From contig NZ_LDOV01000029.1 of NCBI RefSeq assembly GCF_001029435.1, forward strand, positions 1 to 64,000: a stretch of DNA of 64,000 nt, in the 5' to 3' direction. Both the position numbers and the translations under genes were made by a program. The stretch is from Photobacterium aphoticum (GTDB taxonomy: Bacteria; Pseudomonadota; Gammaproteobacteria; Enterobacterales; Vibrionaceae). Shown here piece after piece: positions 41,292 to 50,682 of the stretch (positions are counted from its first letter, which is position 1; each line of letters begins with the position of its first letter). The notes beneath the pieces were generated by a model. It was not told the origin of the DNA and made no database searches. It worked only from the letters and a program-made list of their open reading frames with translations.

Positions 41292-41504
41292 TTACTTGCT
41301 AGATAGCGCACCGAAACGCTTGTTGAATTTGTCGATACGACCACCAGAGCTAACTTGACGCTGCTTACCAGTGTAGAAAGGGTGACACTTGTCGCACACA
41401 TCAAGGTTGATGTCTTTACCCATAGTTGAGTTGAATACGAAAGTGTTGCCACAAGAACAACGTGCGTTTACTGGAGTGTACTCTGGGTGAATACCTTGTT
41501 TCAT
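41292..41504 (-). CDS. rpmE: 50S ribosomal protein L31 (zinc-binding form)
   Basis: Ribosomal protein L31, 70 residues. The four zinc ligands Cys16, Cys18, Cys37 and Cys40 (CSC and CDKC) mark the Zn-containing paralogue rather than the Zn-free YkgM type. GAGG lies seven bases before the start. Single-gene unit divergent from priA. Confidence 0.98.
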   Translation of the reverse strand: MKQGIHPEYTPVNARCSCGNTFVFNSTMGKDINLDVCDKCHPFYTGKQRQVSSGGRIDKFNKRFGALSSK

Positions 41505-41738
41505 GGGATAACCTCAAAAGTAAGGCCGTGTCGCTCTCCCGATCCTAAGCCGGGCACCACACGTCATTAAAAAAATAGTCAATGGACAGGCCGTGACCAA
41601 TCCATCAAATTAGGCGGCGTATAGTAATCAATCGTCTCGTCCAGATCAACTGATACGCTCCTTTTTTCACCGCTTTGCCCCAGCCCTCTGGCGAGGTACA
41701 CTGCCCTCTCTCCGTTCCAGCTCATATCGCGGTGTATT

Positions 41739-43940
41739 ATGACGCCTAACATTGCCAAAGTGGCACTGCCTGTCCCTCTCGACAAACAATTTGATTACCT
41801 GATCAAAACGGGCCAATCGCCTGTGATCGGCGGGCGCGTCAAAGTACCCTTTGGCCCGAAACAGTTAGTCGGCGTGGTGATCAGCCTGACCGATCACTCC
41901 GATTTCCCGATGGAGCAACTCAAGCCAATCACCGCCGTGCTCGATACCGCGCCGCTGTGGTCATCCCCGCTGTTTTCTCTGCTGACCTGGGCCAGCAGCT
42001 ACTACCAGTACCCGCTGGGCGATACCTTAGCCAATGCCATGCCCACGCTGCTGCGCAAAGGCCGAGAAGCCTCGGCGGCCAGCCTGAAAATGTGGCAGCT
42101 CACCGCCAGTGGTCAGGAGCAAGCAGCCAGCACACTCAGTCGCGCCCCGCGCCAGCAACAGGTACTGCAAGCGCTGCGCCGGGGCAAAGTCAGCCATGAA
42201 GATCTGCTGGCTGAAGACATTAACGCGGCGATCTTATCAACGGTCGCTAAAAAAGGCTGGATAGAAAGCGTCACCGAACAACCGACGCTGCGCCCCTGGC
42301 AGCCCGACTTTGCGGTTACCGAAGAGAAACCGCGCCTGAATGAAGAGCAGGCCATCGCCATTGCGGCCGTCAATGCACAAGATGCCTTTGGCTGCTATTT
42401 GCTGGAAGGGATCACCGGCTCAGGCAAAACCGAGGTCTACCTCAATGTGCTGGAGCCGATTTTAGCCGCCGGCAAACAAGCGCTGATCTTGGTACCGGAA
42501 ATCGGCCTGACGCCACAAACCATCAACCGCTTTCGCCGTCGCTTCAATGTGCCGCTGCAGACCATTCACTCCGGCCTGAATGATAACGAACGCATGGCGG
42601 CCTGGCTGGCCGGACGCGACAACCAAGCGGGGATCATTATCGGTACCCGCTCGGCGCTGTTCACCCCGTTTGCCAACTTAGGGATCATCATTGTCGATGA
42701 AGAGCATGACGGCTCCTACAAACAGCAAGATACCCTGCGCTATCACGCCCGTGATCTGGCGGTGATGCGTGCCAGCCAAGAACGTATTCCCGTGGTATTG
42801 GGCTCGGCGACGCCCGCACTGGAAACCCTGCACAATGCCAAAAGTGGCAAATACCATCACCTGACCCTGTCTAAGCGTGCCGGCCAAGCGCAGGCTGCCC
42901 GTCACGGGGTGTTGGATGTGAAAGGCTTGTATTTGGAATCGGGGTTATCTGCCCCCTTGATCGCCCGCATGCGCACACACTTACAAGCTGGCAATCAGGT
43001 AATGCTGTTTCTTAACCGTCGTGGCTTTTCCCCAGCGGTGATTTGTCACGAATGTGGCTGGCTGGCCGAATGTAAACGCTGTGATGCCTACTACACCTTC
43101 CACCAGCAAAGCGGCGAATTGCGCTGCCACCACTGCGCCACACAACGGCCGATGATGCACCAATGTGAGCAATGCGGCTCGACCCAGCTCAATGCCGTGG
43201 GTGTCGGCACCGAGCAGCTCGAACAACAATTGGCGACCCTGTTTCCGGACTACCGCACCGTGCGGATTGACCGTGACAGCACACGCCGCAAAGGCAGTCT
43301 GGAAAACTACCTCGAAGCCATTCGCAACAACGAATACCAAATCTTGATCGGCACCCAAATGCTGGCCAAAGGGCACCATTTTCCGGATGTCACCTTGGTG
43401 GCCCTGCTCGATGTGGACAGCGCCCTGTTCTGTAATGATTTCCGCGCGCCGGAGCGTCTGGCACAGCTGTTCATTCAGGTGGCGGGACGGGCCGGACGCG
43501 CCAGCAAACCGGGGGAAGTGGTGCTGCAAACCCACCATCCGGAGCATGCTCTGCTGCAAGCGCTGCTGTACAAAGGCTACGATCACTTTGCCCAAGGGGC
43601 CCTGACCGAGCGTAAACAAGCCTGGCTGCCCCCGTTTACCTATCTTGCCCTGTTACGCGCAGAAGCCAACGACAGCGCGCTGGTTGAGCAATTTTTCCAG
43701 CAAGTTCGCGGCATTTTTGAAAACAGTCCGGTGTACAGTGACGAGACCATGGTGATGGGCCCCAACCCGGCACCGTTGTCGCGCCGGGCCGGACGTTACC
43801 GCTGGCAATTGCTGTTGCAGGCACCGAGCAGAAAGACCCTGCAACAGTGGATCAGCATCGCCAAACCGGCGATCCAATTGCTGCCGCTGGCGAAGAAAAT
43901 CCGCTGGTCGATCGATGTGGAACCGCAGGATTTAACTTAA
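41739..43940 (+). CDS. priA: Primosomal helicase PriA
   Basis: 3'-5' helicase that restarts stalled replication forks, 733 residues. The N-terminal DNA-binding domain is followed by Walker A GITGSGKT at 224-231 and DEEH at 320-323. A Cys-rich zinc region follows (CHECGWLAECKRCD, then CHHC and CEQC), inserted in the helicase core, and QVAGRAGRASKPGEV is motif VI. Divergent from rpmE; cytR follows. Confidence 0.97.
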   Translation: MTPNIAKVALPVPLDKQFDYLIKTGQSPVIGGRVKVPFGPKQLVGVVISLTDHSDFPMEQLKPITAVLDTAPLWSSPLFSLLTWASSYYQYPLGDTLANAMPTLLRKGREASAASLKMWQLTASGQEQAASTLSRAPRQQQVLQALRRGKVSHEDLLAEDINAAILSTVAKKGWIESVTEQPTLRPWQPDFAVTEEKPRLNEEQAIAIAAVNAQDAFGCYLLEGITGSGKTEVYLNVLEPILAAGKQALILVPEIGLTPQTINRFRRRFNVPLQTIHSGLNDNERMAAWLAGRDNQAGIIIGTRSALFTPFANLGIIIVDEEHDGSYKQQDTLRYHARDLAVMRASQERIPVVLGSATPALETLHNAKSGKYHHLTLSKRAGQAQAARHGVLDVKGLYLESGLSAPLIARMRTHLQAGNQVMLFLNRRGFSPAVICHECGWLAECKRCDAYYTFHQQSGELRCHHCATQRPMMHQCEQCGSTQLNAVGVGTEQLEQQLATLFPDYRTVRIDRDSTRRKGSLENYLEAIRNNEYQILIGTQMLAKGHHFPDVTLVALLDVDSALFCNDFRAPERLAQLFIQVAGRAGRASKPGEVVLQTHHPEHALLQALLYKGYDHFAQGALTERKQAWLPPFTYLALLRAEANDSALVEQFFQQVRGIFENSPVYSDETMVMGPNPAPLSRRAGRYRWQLLLQAPSRKTLQQWISIAKPAIQLLPLAKKIRWSIDVEPQDLT

Positions 43941-43949
43941 AATGAACAA

Positions 43950-43965
43950 TGCGATACAAATCACG
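43950..43965. promoter_or_regulatory. Possible CRP site upstream of cytR
   Basis: TGCGA-TACAAA-TCACG matches TGTGA-N6-TCACA at 8 of 10 positions, 147 bp before cytR. E. coli cytR is controlled by CRP and CytR, which makes the site plausible but not proven. Confidence 0.4.
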
Positions 43966-44111
43966 CGAGGGATGTAATTAATGTTGTCCTAAGCATGTTT
44001 AATCGCCAGCAGACAGCCTACAATAGCATGCTCGCTGTTTCAGGTATCAGCCCGATTTGGCCATGATCCTTCAGCGGTTAGAGAGAATTATAATAGAGAG
44101 GAACAGAAACT

Positions 44112-45116
44112 ATGGCGACAATGAAGGATGTTGCCCAGCTCGCCGGTGTGTCAACGGCCACGGTCTCGCGTGCCTTGATGAACCCGGAAAAAGTGTCAGC
44201 CTCAACCCGGAAGAAGGTTGAGCAAGCTGTCATGGACGCTGGCTATTCACCCAACTCACTGGCTAGGAATCTTCGTCGCAACGAATCAAAAACCATCGTC
44301 ACCATCGTCCCTGATATCTGTGATCCGTACTTCACAGAAATCATTCGCGGCATTGAAGAAGCCGCGATGGAGCATGGCTACCTGGTTTTACTCGGTGACA
44401 GTGGGCAACAAAAAACCCGCGAAAACTCTTTCGTTAACCTCGTTTTCACCAAGCAAGCCGACGGCATGCTACTGCTCGGTACCGATCTGCCGTTCGATGT
44501 CAGCAAACCAGAGCAAAAGAATCTGCCGCCGATGGTCATGGCCTGTGAGTTCGCCCCTGAACTCGAATTGCCGACCGTCCACATCGATAACCTCACCGCC
44601 GCGTTTGAAGCCGTGAACTACCTGACCCAGATGGGCCACAAGCGCATTGCCCAAATTGCCGGGCCCGAAGATGCCACCTTGTGCCAGTTCCGTATTCAGG
44701 GTTATCAGCAAGCATTGCGCCGTGCCGGTGCAGAACTGAACCCCGCTTACACGGTGCGCAGTGATTTCACCTTTGCCGGGGGTGCCCGTGCGGTGACCGC
44801 TTTACTGTCACTGCCAGAGCCGCCGACCGCCCTGCTGTGCCATAACGATGTGATGGCGATTGGTGCCATGCAGCAAGCCAAGCGTTTGGGTTTCCGCGTG
44901 CCTCAGGATTTGTCGATTGTCGGGTTTGATGACATCCAATTTGCCGAGTACTGCGATCCGCCACTGACCACCGTCTCTCAGCCTCGCTACGAGATCGGCC
45001 GCCAGTCAATGATGATGTTGCTCGACATCCTCAAAGGCAAAGACATCGCCTCAGGCTCGCGTCTGCTTGATGCCAAGCTGGTGATCCGTGAGAGTGCCGC
45101 GCCACCGGCCAACTGA
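44112..45116 (+). CDS. cytR: LacI-family regulator CytR
   Basis: Regulator of nucleoside uptake and catabolism that works with CRP; in V. cholerae it also promotes competence. 334 residues. The helix-turn-helix is MKDVAQLAGVSTATVSRAL (residues 4-22) with hinge helix SPNSLARNLRR. The effector domain follows from about residue 60. AGAGAGG precedes the ATG. The priA-cytR-ftsN order is the E. coli one. Confidence 0.95.
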   Translation: MATMKDVAQLAGVSTATVSRALMNPEKVSASTRKKVEQAVMDAGYSPNSLARNLRRNESKTIVTIVPDICDPYFTEIIRGIEEAAMEHGYLVLLGDSGQQKTRENSFVNLVFTKQADGMLLLGTDLPFDVSKPEQKNLPPMVMACEFAPELELPTVHIDNLTAAFEAVNYLTQMGHKRIAQIAGPEDATLCQFRIQGYQQALRRAGAELNPAYTVRSDFTFAGGARAVTALLSLPEPPTALLCHNDVMAIGAMQQAKRLGFRVPQDLSIVGFDDIQFAEYCDPPLTTVSQPRYEIGRQSMMMLLDILKGKDIASGSRLLDAKLVIRESAAPPAN

Positions 45117-45148
45117 TCCACCACTGAGTCTCCGGCTCAGGAAAGGAA

Positions 45149-45175
45149 TGAGCTTATGTTTTGCGCATAAGCTCA
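45149..45175. other. Perfect 10-bp stem-loop between cytR and ftsN
   Basis: TGAGCTTATG / CATAAGCTCA with loop TTTTGCG, extended by weaker GGAAT/ATTCC pairing. No T run follows on the plus strand. It lies 33 bases after cytR; a transcript-end hairpin is likely, an operator possible. Confidence 0.75.
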
Positions 45176-45291
45176 CAAATTCCTTGTCAAATCTCACTAA
45201 CTTCTGACACTCAACCGCCCCCAGCTATAGCCAGTTGTAGCGCAACTTTGTAACATAGGCGCCCCTATTCATCGATTGACCCATCATTACC

Positions 45292-45870
45292 GTGGCAACC
45301 AAAGACTATGTAAAACGTGGCCGAGCAGCGAAAAAAACGGCCAGCCGTAAAGCCCCGCCGCCGCCAAGTGGTTTTCCACTGAAGGGCGCGATCGTCGCAG
45401 CGTGTCTATTCAGCGCATTTGCTTTTGGCCTGTATTATCTTTCCAGTACGCCAGCCCCTGTGGCGTCAGAGCCAGCCGCACCCAGCACACCGGTAACCAG
45501 TACGCCGAAAGTGACGCCAACCGCGCCGTCAAAAGCGGTGACGTTGCCGCCAAAGCCGGAAGAAAAATGGCGTTATATCGAAGCGCTGGAAAACAAAGAA
45601 GTGCAGGTGGAAGAGAAGAAAGCCGAAGCGCCGACCCGTCCGTACCTGATGCAGTGTGGTGCTTACCGCAGTAAAACGCAGGCTGATGAGCGTAAAGCCA
45701 TGATCGCCTTCCAGGGACTGACCAGCCAGATCAAGATCAGCCAGGGCGAAAAAGGCACCTGGTACCGTGTGATCCTCGGGCCGTATCCGCAAAAACGTAA
45801 AGCGGAAAGTGACCGTAACCAGCTGCGCCGTGTCGGCATTGAGCCATGCGCGATCTGGTACTGGGAGTAA
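45292..45870 (+). CDS. ftsN: Cell division protein FtsN
   Basis: Late divisome protein triggering septal peptidoglycan synthesis. 192 residues, shorter than the E. coli protein (319). The cytoplasmic tail MATKDYVKRGRAAKK binds FtsA in relatives; a membrane helix lies at about 30-50, then a Pro/Thr-rich linker and a C-terminal SPOR domain (about 113-190) with YLMQCGAYRSKTQAD. The start is GTG with no strong ribosome site, so expression may be modest. Confidence 0.93.
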   Translation: MATKDYVKRGRAAKKTASRKAPPPPSGFPLKGAIVAACLFSAFAFGLYYLSSTPAPVASEPAAPSTPVTSTPKVTPTAPSKAVTLPPKPEEKWRYIEALENKEVQVEEKKAEAPTRPYLMQCGAYRSKTQADERKAMIAFQGLTSQIKISQGEKGTWYRVILGPYPQKRKAESDRNQLRRVGIEPCAIWYWE

Positions 45871-45909
45871 GCGTCTGCGCCCCGTGATCCACATTATTGA
45901 CCATACTTG

Positions 45910-45937
45910 TAAGGGATGCTTCGGCATCCTTTTCTTT
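45910..45937 (+). terminator. Terminator of ftsN
   Basis: AAGGGATGC-TTCG-GCATCCTT with a UUCG tetraloop, followed by TTCTTTT. Confidence 0.85.
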
Positions 45938-46031
45938 TCTCTGCCCCTTGAAACGCTTTCCAATGACCCCCAGATAAAAGGGTAATACTGAACCCGGCAC
46001 AGGCCGGGCAAGACTCAAAAGAGGTAACACC

Positions 46032-46559
46032 GTGACAACTATCGTATCTGTTCGTCGAAACGGTAAAGTCGTTATCGCCGGTGATGGTCAGGTTTCTCTT
46101 GGCAACACCGTAATGAAAGGTAACGCGCGCAAAGTACGCCGTTTGTATAACAACAAAGTTCTTGCAGGCTTTGCCGGCGGCACTGCTGATGCCTTCACCC
46201 TATTTGAACGTTTCGAGCGCAAGCTGGAAATGCACCAGGGCCACCTGCTAAAAGCAGCGGTGGAACTGGCCAAAGACTGGCGTACTGACCGTATGCTACG
46301 CAAACTGGAAGCCCTTCTGGCTGTGGCTGACGAAACCGGCTCTCTGATCATCACCGGTAACGGCGATGTGGTTCAGCCTGAACACGATTTGATCGCCATT
46401 GGTTCTGGCGGCAACTTCGCCCAAGCGGCGGCTATCGCGCTGTTGGAAAACACCGACCTGAGCGCCCGTGAAATCGCAGAAAAATCCCTGAACATCGCGG
46501 GTGATATCTGTGTCTTCACCAACCATAACCACACGATTGAAGAATTAGAGACTCGATAA
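46032..46559 (+). CDS. hslV: ATP-dependent protease peptidase subunit HslV
   Basis: Proteasome-like peptidase, 175 residues. The N-terminal Thr (residue 2 before Met removal) is the nucleophile, in [19 protein letters not shown]. Starts at GTG with AGAGG upstream. It forms a complex with HslU, whose gene starts 10 bp downstream; the pair is heat-shock controlled in E. coli. Confidence 0.98.
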   Translation: MTTIVSVRRNGKVVIAGDGQVSLGNTVMKGNARKVRRLYNNKVLAGFAGGTADAFTLFERFERKLEMHQGHLLKAAVELAKDWRTDRMLRKLEALLAVADETGSLIITGNGDVVQPEHDLIAIGSGGNFAQAAAIALLENTDLSAREIAEKSLNIAGDICVFTNHNHTIEELETR

Positions 46560-46569
46560 GGAAGCGGCC

Positions 46570-47901
46570 ATGTCTGAAATGACTCCACGCGAAATCGTCC
46601 ATGAGCTTGACCGCCACATTATCGGTCAGGACAAAGCTAAACGTGCCGTTGCGATCGCCCTGCGTAACCGCTGGCGCCGCATGCAGCTGCCTGAAGAGCT
46701 GCGTGTTGAAGTAACCCCGAAAAACATCCTGATGATCGGTCCGACCGGTGTGGGTAAAACCGAAATCGCCCGTCGTCTGGCGAAGCTGGCTAACGCACCG
46801 TTCATCAAAGTTGAAGCCACCAAATTCACCGAAGTGGGTTACGTGGGCAAAGAAGTGGAAACCATTATCCGCGATCTGACTGACGTGGCCGTGAAAATGA
46901 CCCACCAGCAGGCGATGGAAAAAGTGCGTTTCCGCGCGGAAGAGCACGCCGAAGACCGTATTTTGGATATTCTGCTGCCGCCACCGCGTGATGCATGGGG
47001 CCAGAACGAAGAATCGGATCAGAACTCCACCACCCGTCAGTCATTCCGCAAAAAACTGCGTGAAGGCAAGCTGGACGACAAAGAGATCGACATCGATGTG
47101 GCCGCGCCACAAATGGGTGTAGAGATCATGGCGCCTCCGGGGATGGAAGAGATGACCAACCAGCTTCAGGGCATGTTCCAGAACCTGGCGGGTAACACCA
47201 CCAAAAAGCGTAAGATGAAAATCAAAGACGCGATGAAAGCCGTCACCGAAGAAGAAGCCGCCAAGCTGGTCAACCAAGAAGAGTTGAAAGAGCAAGCGAT
47301 CTTTGCGGTGGAAAACAACGGTATCGTGTTCTTGGACGAGATCGACAAGATCTGTAAGCGCGGTGAATCTTCAGGCCCTGACGTGTCCCGTGAAGGCGTA
47401 CAGCGTGACCTGCTACCACTGGTAGAAGGCAGCACGGTTTCGACCAAGCACGGCATGGTGAAAACCGACCACATCCTGTTTGTGGCATCCGGCGCGTTCC
47501 AGGTGGCGAAGCCATCGGATCTGATCCCTGAACTGCAAGGCCGTCTGCCGATTCGCGTGGAGCTAGAAGCCCTGACCAGCGGCGACTTCAAGCGTATTCT
47601 GACCGAGCCTAATGCCTCGCTGACCGAACAGTACAAAGCCCTGATGGCGACCGAATCAGTCAACATCGAGTTTGAAGAAAGCGGTATTGATAAGCTGGCC
47701 GATGCGGCATGGCAGGTGAACGAGCGCACAGAAAACATCGGTGCCCGCCGTCTGCACACCGTGATGGAACGCCTGATGGAAGAGCTGTCGTTTGATGCGA
47801 CCGAGAAATCTGGCGAGAAAATCGTGATTGATGCCGCTTACGTGACGGCCCGTCTGGGTGAGTTGGTGGAAGACGAAGATCTGAGCCGTTTCATTCTGTA
47901 A
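46570..47901 (+). CDS. hslU: HslU ATPase (Clp/AAA+ unfoldase)
   Basis: AAA+ unfoldase feeding HslV, 443 residues. Walker A GPTGVGKT at 57-64; Walker B in [11 protein letters not shown] near residue 252; the I-domain lies between. The C-terminus SRFIL docks into HslV. AAGGAA from the end of hslV serves as ribosome site. A terminator follows. Confidence 0.98.
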   Translation: MSEMTPREIVHELDRHIIGQDKAKRAVAIALRNRWRRMQLPEELRVEVTPKNILMIGPTGVGKTEIARRLAKLANAPFIKVEATKFTEVGYVGKEVETIIRDLTDVAVKMTHQQAMEKVRFRAEEHAEDRILDILLPPPRDAWGQNEESDQNSTTRQSFRKKLREGKLDDKEIDIDVAAPQMGVEIMAPPGMEEMTNQLQGMFQNLAGNTTKKRKMKIKDAMKAVTEEEAAKLVNQEELKEQAIFAVENNGIVFLDEIDKICKRGESSGPDVSREGVQRDLLPLVEGSTVSTKHGMVKTDHILFVASGAFQVAKPSDLIPELQGRLPIRVELEALTSGDFKRILTEPNASLTEQYKALMATESVNIEFEESGIDKLADAAWQVNERTENIGARRLHTVMERLMEELSFDATEKSGEKIVIDAAYVTARLGELVEDEDLSRFIL

Positions 47902-47925
47902 CCAGAGTGTAAACCCAATGCTATC

Positions 47926-47952
47926 AACGGCACGCTTGCGTGCCGTTTTTTT
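47926..47952 (+). terminator. Terminator of hslVU
   Basis: AACGGCACGC-TT-GCGTGCCGTTTTTTT, 25 bases after hslU. Confidence 0.92.
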
Positions 47953-48049
47953 GTCCTCAAACAAACTATGCGGCGATAAAGTTGCCCATTACGCCAGTTG
48001 CGCCATAATAATGGTCTTCCACACTCGTTCACTGGCAAAAGTCCACACT

Positions 48050-48961
48050 ATGAAATCATCTTCTCTCGCCATTTGGCTCGATGCAGCACGGCCAAAAACC
48101 CTGCCGCTGGCCATCGCCTCAATCGTATGCGGCAGTGCAGTAGCAGGATGGCAAGGCAGCTTTTCTGCCGTGATCGCAGGTCTCGCCCTGCTGACCGCGC
48201 TGTTATTACAAATTCTTTCTAACCTTGCCAACGACTACGGCGATGCGGTCAAAGGCACCGATAACGACCAACGCCTGGGCCCACAACGTGCCATTCAGTC
48301 CGGCTTGGTGACCCCTGCCGCCATGCGCAAAGCCATGGTGCTCAATATTGTCCTGACCATCATCAGTGGCCTGAGCCTGATCTTGCTGGCGACCAACAAT
48401 CTGCATGACATGCTGGGCTTTATGGTACTGGGACTGATGGCCATTCTGGCCTCTATCGCCTACACCGTGGGTAACAAGCCTTATGGTTACCGTGGCCTGG
48501 GCGATCTGTCTGTGCTGATGTTCTTTGGCTGGCTCGGCGTGGCCGGTACCTACTACCTGCAAGCCGGACAGATTGATTCGATCATCATGCTGCCCGCGAC
48601 CGCCTGTGGCCTGCTGGCCGTCGGGGTACTGAACATCAATAACCTGCGTGATATCGACAATGACCGCGCCTGTGGCAAACTGACCCTGGCGGTACGCATG
48701 GGGCCGGAATGGGGCCGCAAGTACCACCTGTTCCTGCTGCTGGGCAGCGTGATCTGTCTGGCGCTGTTTGCGGCACTGGAAATTCACTCACCGTTCGGCT
48801 GGCTGTTCATCCTGAGCGCGCCGCTGCTGTTTAAGCACGGCAAGCAAGTGTTTCAATCCACCGATGGTGCGGCACTGCGTCCAATGATGGCGACCATGGT
48901 GAAATGCGCCCTGCTGACCAACCTGCTGTTTGCAGCCGGTATGGTATTGGCCGCATCCTAA
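48050..48961 (+). CDS. menA: 1,4-dihydroxy-2-naphthoate polyprenyltransferase
   Basis: UbiA-family membrane prenyltransferase making demethylmenaquinone, 303 residues with about eight hydrophobic segments. The prenyl-diphosphate motif NDYGDAVKGTDND is near residue 60 and the second Asp motif DIDNDRACGK follows near 200. MKSSSLAIWLDAARPKTL is taken as the start, excluding a 44-codon upstream extension that crosses the hslU terminator. The ribosome site is weak. Confidence 0.95.
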   Translation: MKSSSLAIWLDAARPKTLPLAIASIVCGSAVAGWQGSFSAVIAGLALLTALLLQILSNLANDYGDAVKGTDNDQRLGPQRAIQSGLVTPAAMRKAMVLNIVLTIISGLSLILLATNNLHDMLGFMVLGLMAILASIAYTVGNKPYGYRGLGDLSVLMFFGWLGVAGTYYLQAGQIDSIIMLPATACGLLAVGVLNINNLRDIDNDRACGKLTLAVRMGPEWGRKYHLFLLLGSVICLALFAALEIHSPFGWLFILSAPLLFKHGKQVFQSTDGAALRPMMATMVKCALLTNLLFAAGMVLAAS

Positions 48962-49112
48962 CACATTGGCTTTGCAAGGCGACGGCAATCGGTGTCTTCG
49001 CCTTGTCTCTACCACCGCTCGCTGATTATACTTCAACCAGTTAACGCTGAAAGATGCGTCCAGTTCGCGTCTCAGCGCCCCCTTTTCAATTGTCACTAGA
49101 AGAAGCGCGCTT

Positions 49113-49598
49113 ATGGAATACAACACGTCCGAACTCTGCGACATCTACCTCGACCAAGTCGATGTCGTCGAACCGATGTTCAGCTCTTACGGCGGTCGTA
49201 GCTCGTTTGGCGGCCAAATCACCACCATCAAATGCTTTGAAGACAACGGCCTGATCGCCACAGTACTCAGCGAACCCGGCGCTGGCCGTGTACTGCTGAT
49301 CGACGGCGGCGGCTCCCTGCGTCGCGCCCTGATTGATGCCGAACTGGCGCAACGGGCAGCGGATAATGAATGGGAAGGGCTCATCGTTTATGGCTGTGTG
49401 CGCCATGTGGATGAGCTGGATGAACTGGACATCGGCATTCAGGCCATGGCCTCTATCCCGGTCGGGGCCGATGAACACGGCATTGGCGAAGTGGATGTCG
49501 CGGTTAACTTTGGCGGTGTCACCTTCTTGCCAGAAGATCACCTCTATGCCGATACCACCGGCGTGATCCTCTCGCCTGAGCCGCTGGATATCGACTGA
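49113..49598 (+). CDS. rraA: Regulator of RNase E activity RraA
   Basis: Protein inhibitor of RNase E, 161 residues, once misnamed MenG. The trimeric fold's [34 protein letters not shown] and ANDEWEG-like ([15 protein letters not shown]) sequences are all present. It follows menA by 151 bp and ends at a long symmetric terminator shared with zapB. Confidence 0.97.
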   Translation: MEYNTSELCDIYLDQVDVVEPMFSSYGGRSSFGGQITTIKCFEDNGLIATVLSEPGAGRVLLIDGGGSLRRALIDAELAQRAADNEWEGLIVYGCVRHVDELDELDIGIQAMASIPVGADEHGIGEVDVAVNFGGVTFLPEDHLYADTTGVILSPEPLDID

Positions 49599-49632
49599 TC
49601 ACGGCCCGCGCCCTGATCTGTCCTGTCAAACA

Positions 49633-49674
49633 GGCATAAAAAAACAGAGCCCTTGAGCTCTGTTTTTTTATGCC
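49633..49674. terminator. Bidirectional terminator between rraA and zapB
   Basis: An 18-bp perfect inverted repeat: the left arm at 49633-49650 begins GGCATAAAAAAACAG and the right arm at 49657-49674 ends in its complement; the loop is CCTTGA. T runs on both strands serve convergent rraA and zapB. Confidence 0.95.
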
Positions 49675-49709
49675 CCGATAAACGGGGCATTGGCACGCAA
49701 CGGTGTGGA

Positions 49710-49952
49710 TTACTCCACGTGCTCCATTTTGCCTAGCAGTGCGCGAACGCGCTCTTGCCATGCTTGGTGATCGTTGCGCAGTTTCTCGTTGTCGTCAGAC
49801 AGCGAATCACGACCAGAACGTAGCTCTTGTGCTTCTGCAGACAATGCTTCGTTTTGTTCTTTCAGTTCGTCAATTTCCATTTGCAGCAAAGAAATTGTAT
49901 CAACAGCCATTTGTACTTTGGCTTCCAGCTTTTCCAACATTTCTAATGACAT
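49710..49952 (-). CDS. zapB: Cell division protein ZapB
   Basis: Coiled-coil protein connecting the Z ring and the chromosome terminus (via ZapA and MatP); 80 residues, one shorter than E. coli. Heptads run almost the full length ([19 protein letters not shown]). I chose the ATG giving MSLEMLEKL, with AGGTGG upstream, over a GTG three codons earlier. Confidence 0.95.
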   Translation of the reverse strand: MSLEMLEKLEAKVQMAVDTISLLQMEIDELKEQNEALSAEAQELRSGRDSLSDDNEKLRNDHQAWQERVRALLGKMEHVE

Positions 49953-50289
49953 ATTGTCCACCTGTATTCAGCCTATCTGTTTGCCCTAACCGTTAAGGCA
50001 AGTTCCCACAGGCACGTTTACGATTCATTATCACTTATTCTAACGAGGCCATCGCCTCCTGACACCTACAAATACCACGCTTTGCAGTAAATGGGGAAAT
50101 TTTGCGCAATTTTGATAATAATTTTGCCCAAGGCTAACAAGAATGTTCATACCGCCGTTTTTTTGCTTTTTGCTCAGTGGTTAAACAAACATCAAGTGTG
50201 CGGGTATTCGATAAATTTGCGATCAAACGCGCGGTTAATTCAATGCCTGCGTGCTAATTTTGTCCCGATCGTATCTCTCTTGGAGCAAT

Positions 50290-50343
50290 CCAAGGTTTTG
50301 CCGCCTTGGCACATCCGACCTCGCTAGGTCGGATTTTTTATTT
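50290..50343 (+). ncRNA. Candidate small RNA (3' part): hairpin plus terminator
   Basis: CCAAGG-TTTTGCCG-CCTTGG (50290-50309) is followed at once by the strong terminator ATCCGACCT-CGCT-AGGTCGGAT and TTTTTATTT. No plus-strand gene lies upstream, and the likely glpF promoter lies downstream, so this terminator serves neither neighbour. The layout is typical of an Hfq-type sRNA. The 5' end is not defined; I see no clear promoter. It could instead be a long glpF leader attenuator. Confidence 0.5.
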
Positions 50344-50531
50344 CCGCCCACACTCAATAGGCCGTTATTCGCTTTGCACCCGTATGTTCGTTCCCCTCGT
50401 TTTTTCTGCCCGCCATCCCGTTTACCGTTATCACGTGATCTTGCCCGCCATCTGTCCCGATAATGTTGACCACTATCGCGATGATCACACCCCAATGGCC
50501 AGGTCGCTAGATGGCAAAGCGCAAAATATTT

Positions 50532-50577
50532 GCGCGAACGCTCAATTCAAAAAACACACAAATGAGCGAACGCACAT
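50532..50577. promoter_or_regulatory. Candidate tandem GlpR operators before glpF
   Basis: GCGAACGC occurs twice (50534-50541 and 50566-50573), 32 bp apart, about three helical turns. The second sits in a dyad ATG-N-GCGAACGC-N-CAT; the first in a weaker dyad resembling the E. coli GlpR consensus at about 14 of 20 positions. The glpFK promoter in E. coli has several GlpR operators. Inferred only. Confidence 0.4.
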
Positions 50578-50682
50578 TTTGTGACCTGCACAATGTCATT
50601 ATTTGGAATATCACGTAAATTAGCCGCCATAACGATGATAACAGCGACACCCCCTACAATAACGAGACAAAAGGACTGAAAA

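Larger units (their letters stand above)
49953..50682. other. zapB-glpF intergenic region
   Basis: 730 bp containing the zapB promoter on the left, an orphan hairpin plus terminator near 50290-50343, and GlpR-like dyads at 50534 and 50566 before glpF. The 78-codon ORF at 50091 is composed like non-coding DNA and runs through the first hairpin, so I do not call it. Confidence 0.7.

Noticed and set aside
50091-50327. 78-codon ORF upstream of glpF
   Set aside because: Runs through the sRNA-like hairpin and into the terminator; no ribosome site or family.
50578-50600. Possible CRP site before glpF
   Set aside because: TGTGA is followed after six bases by CAATG, not TCACA; only one half matches.
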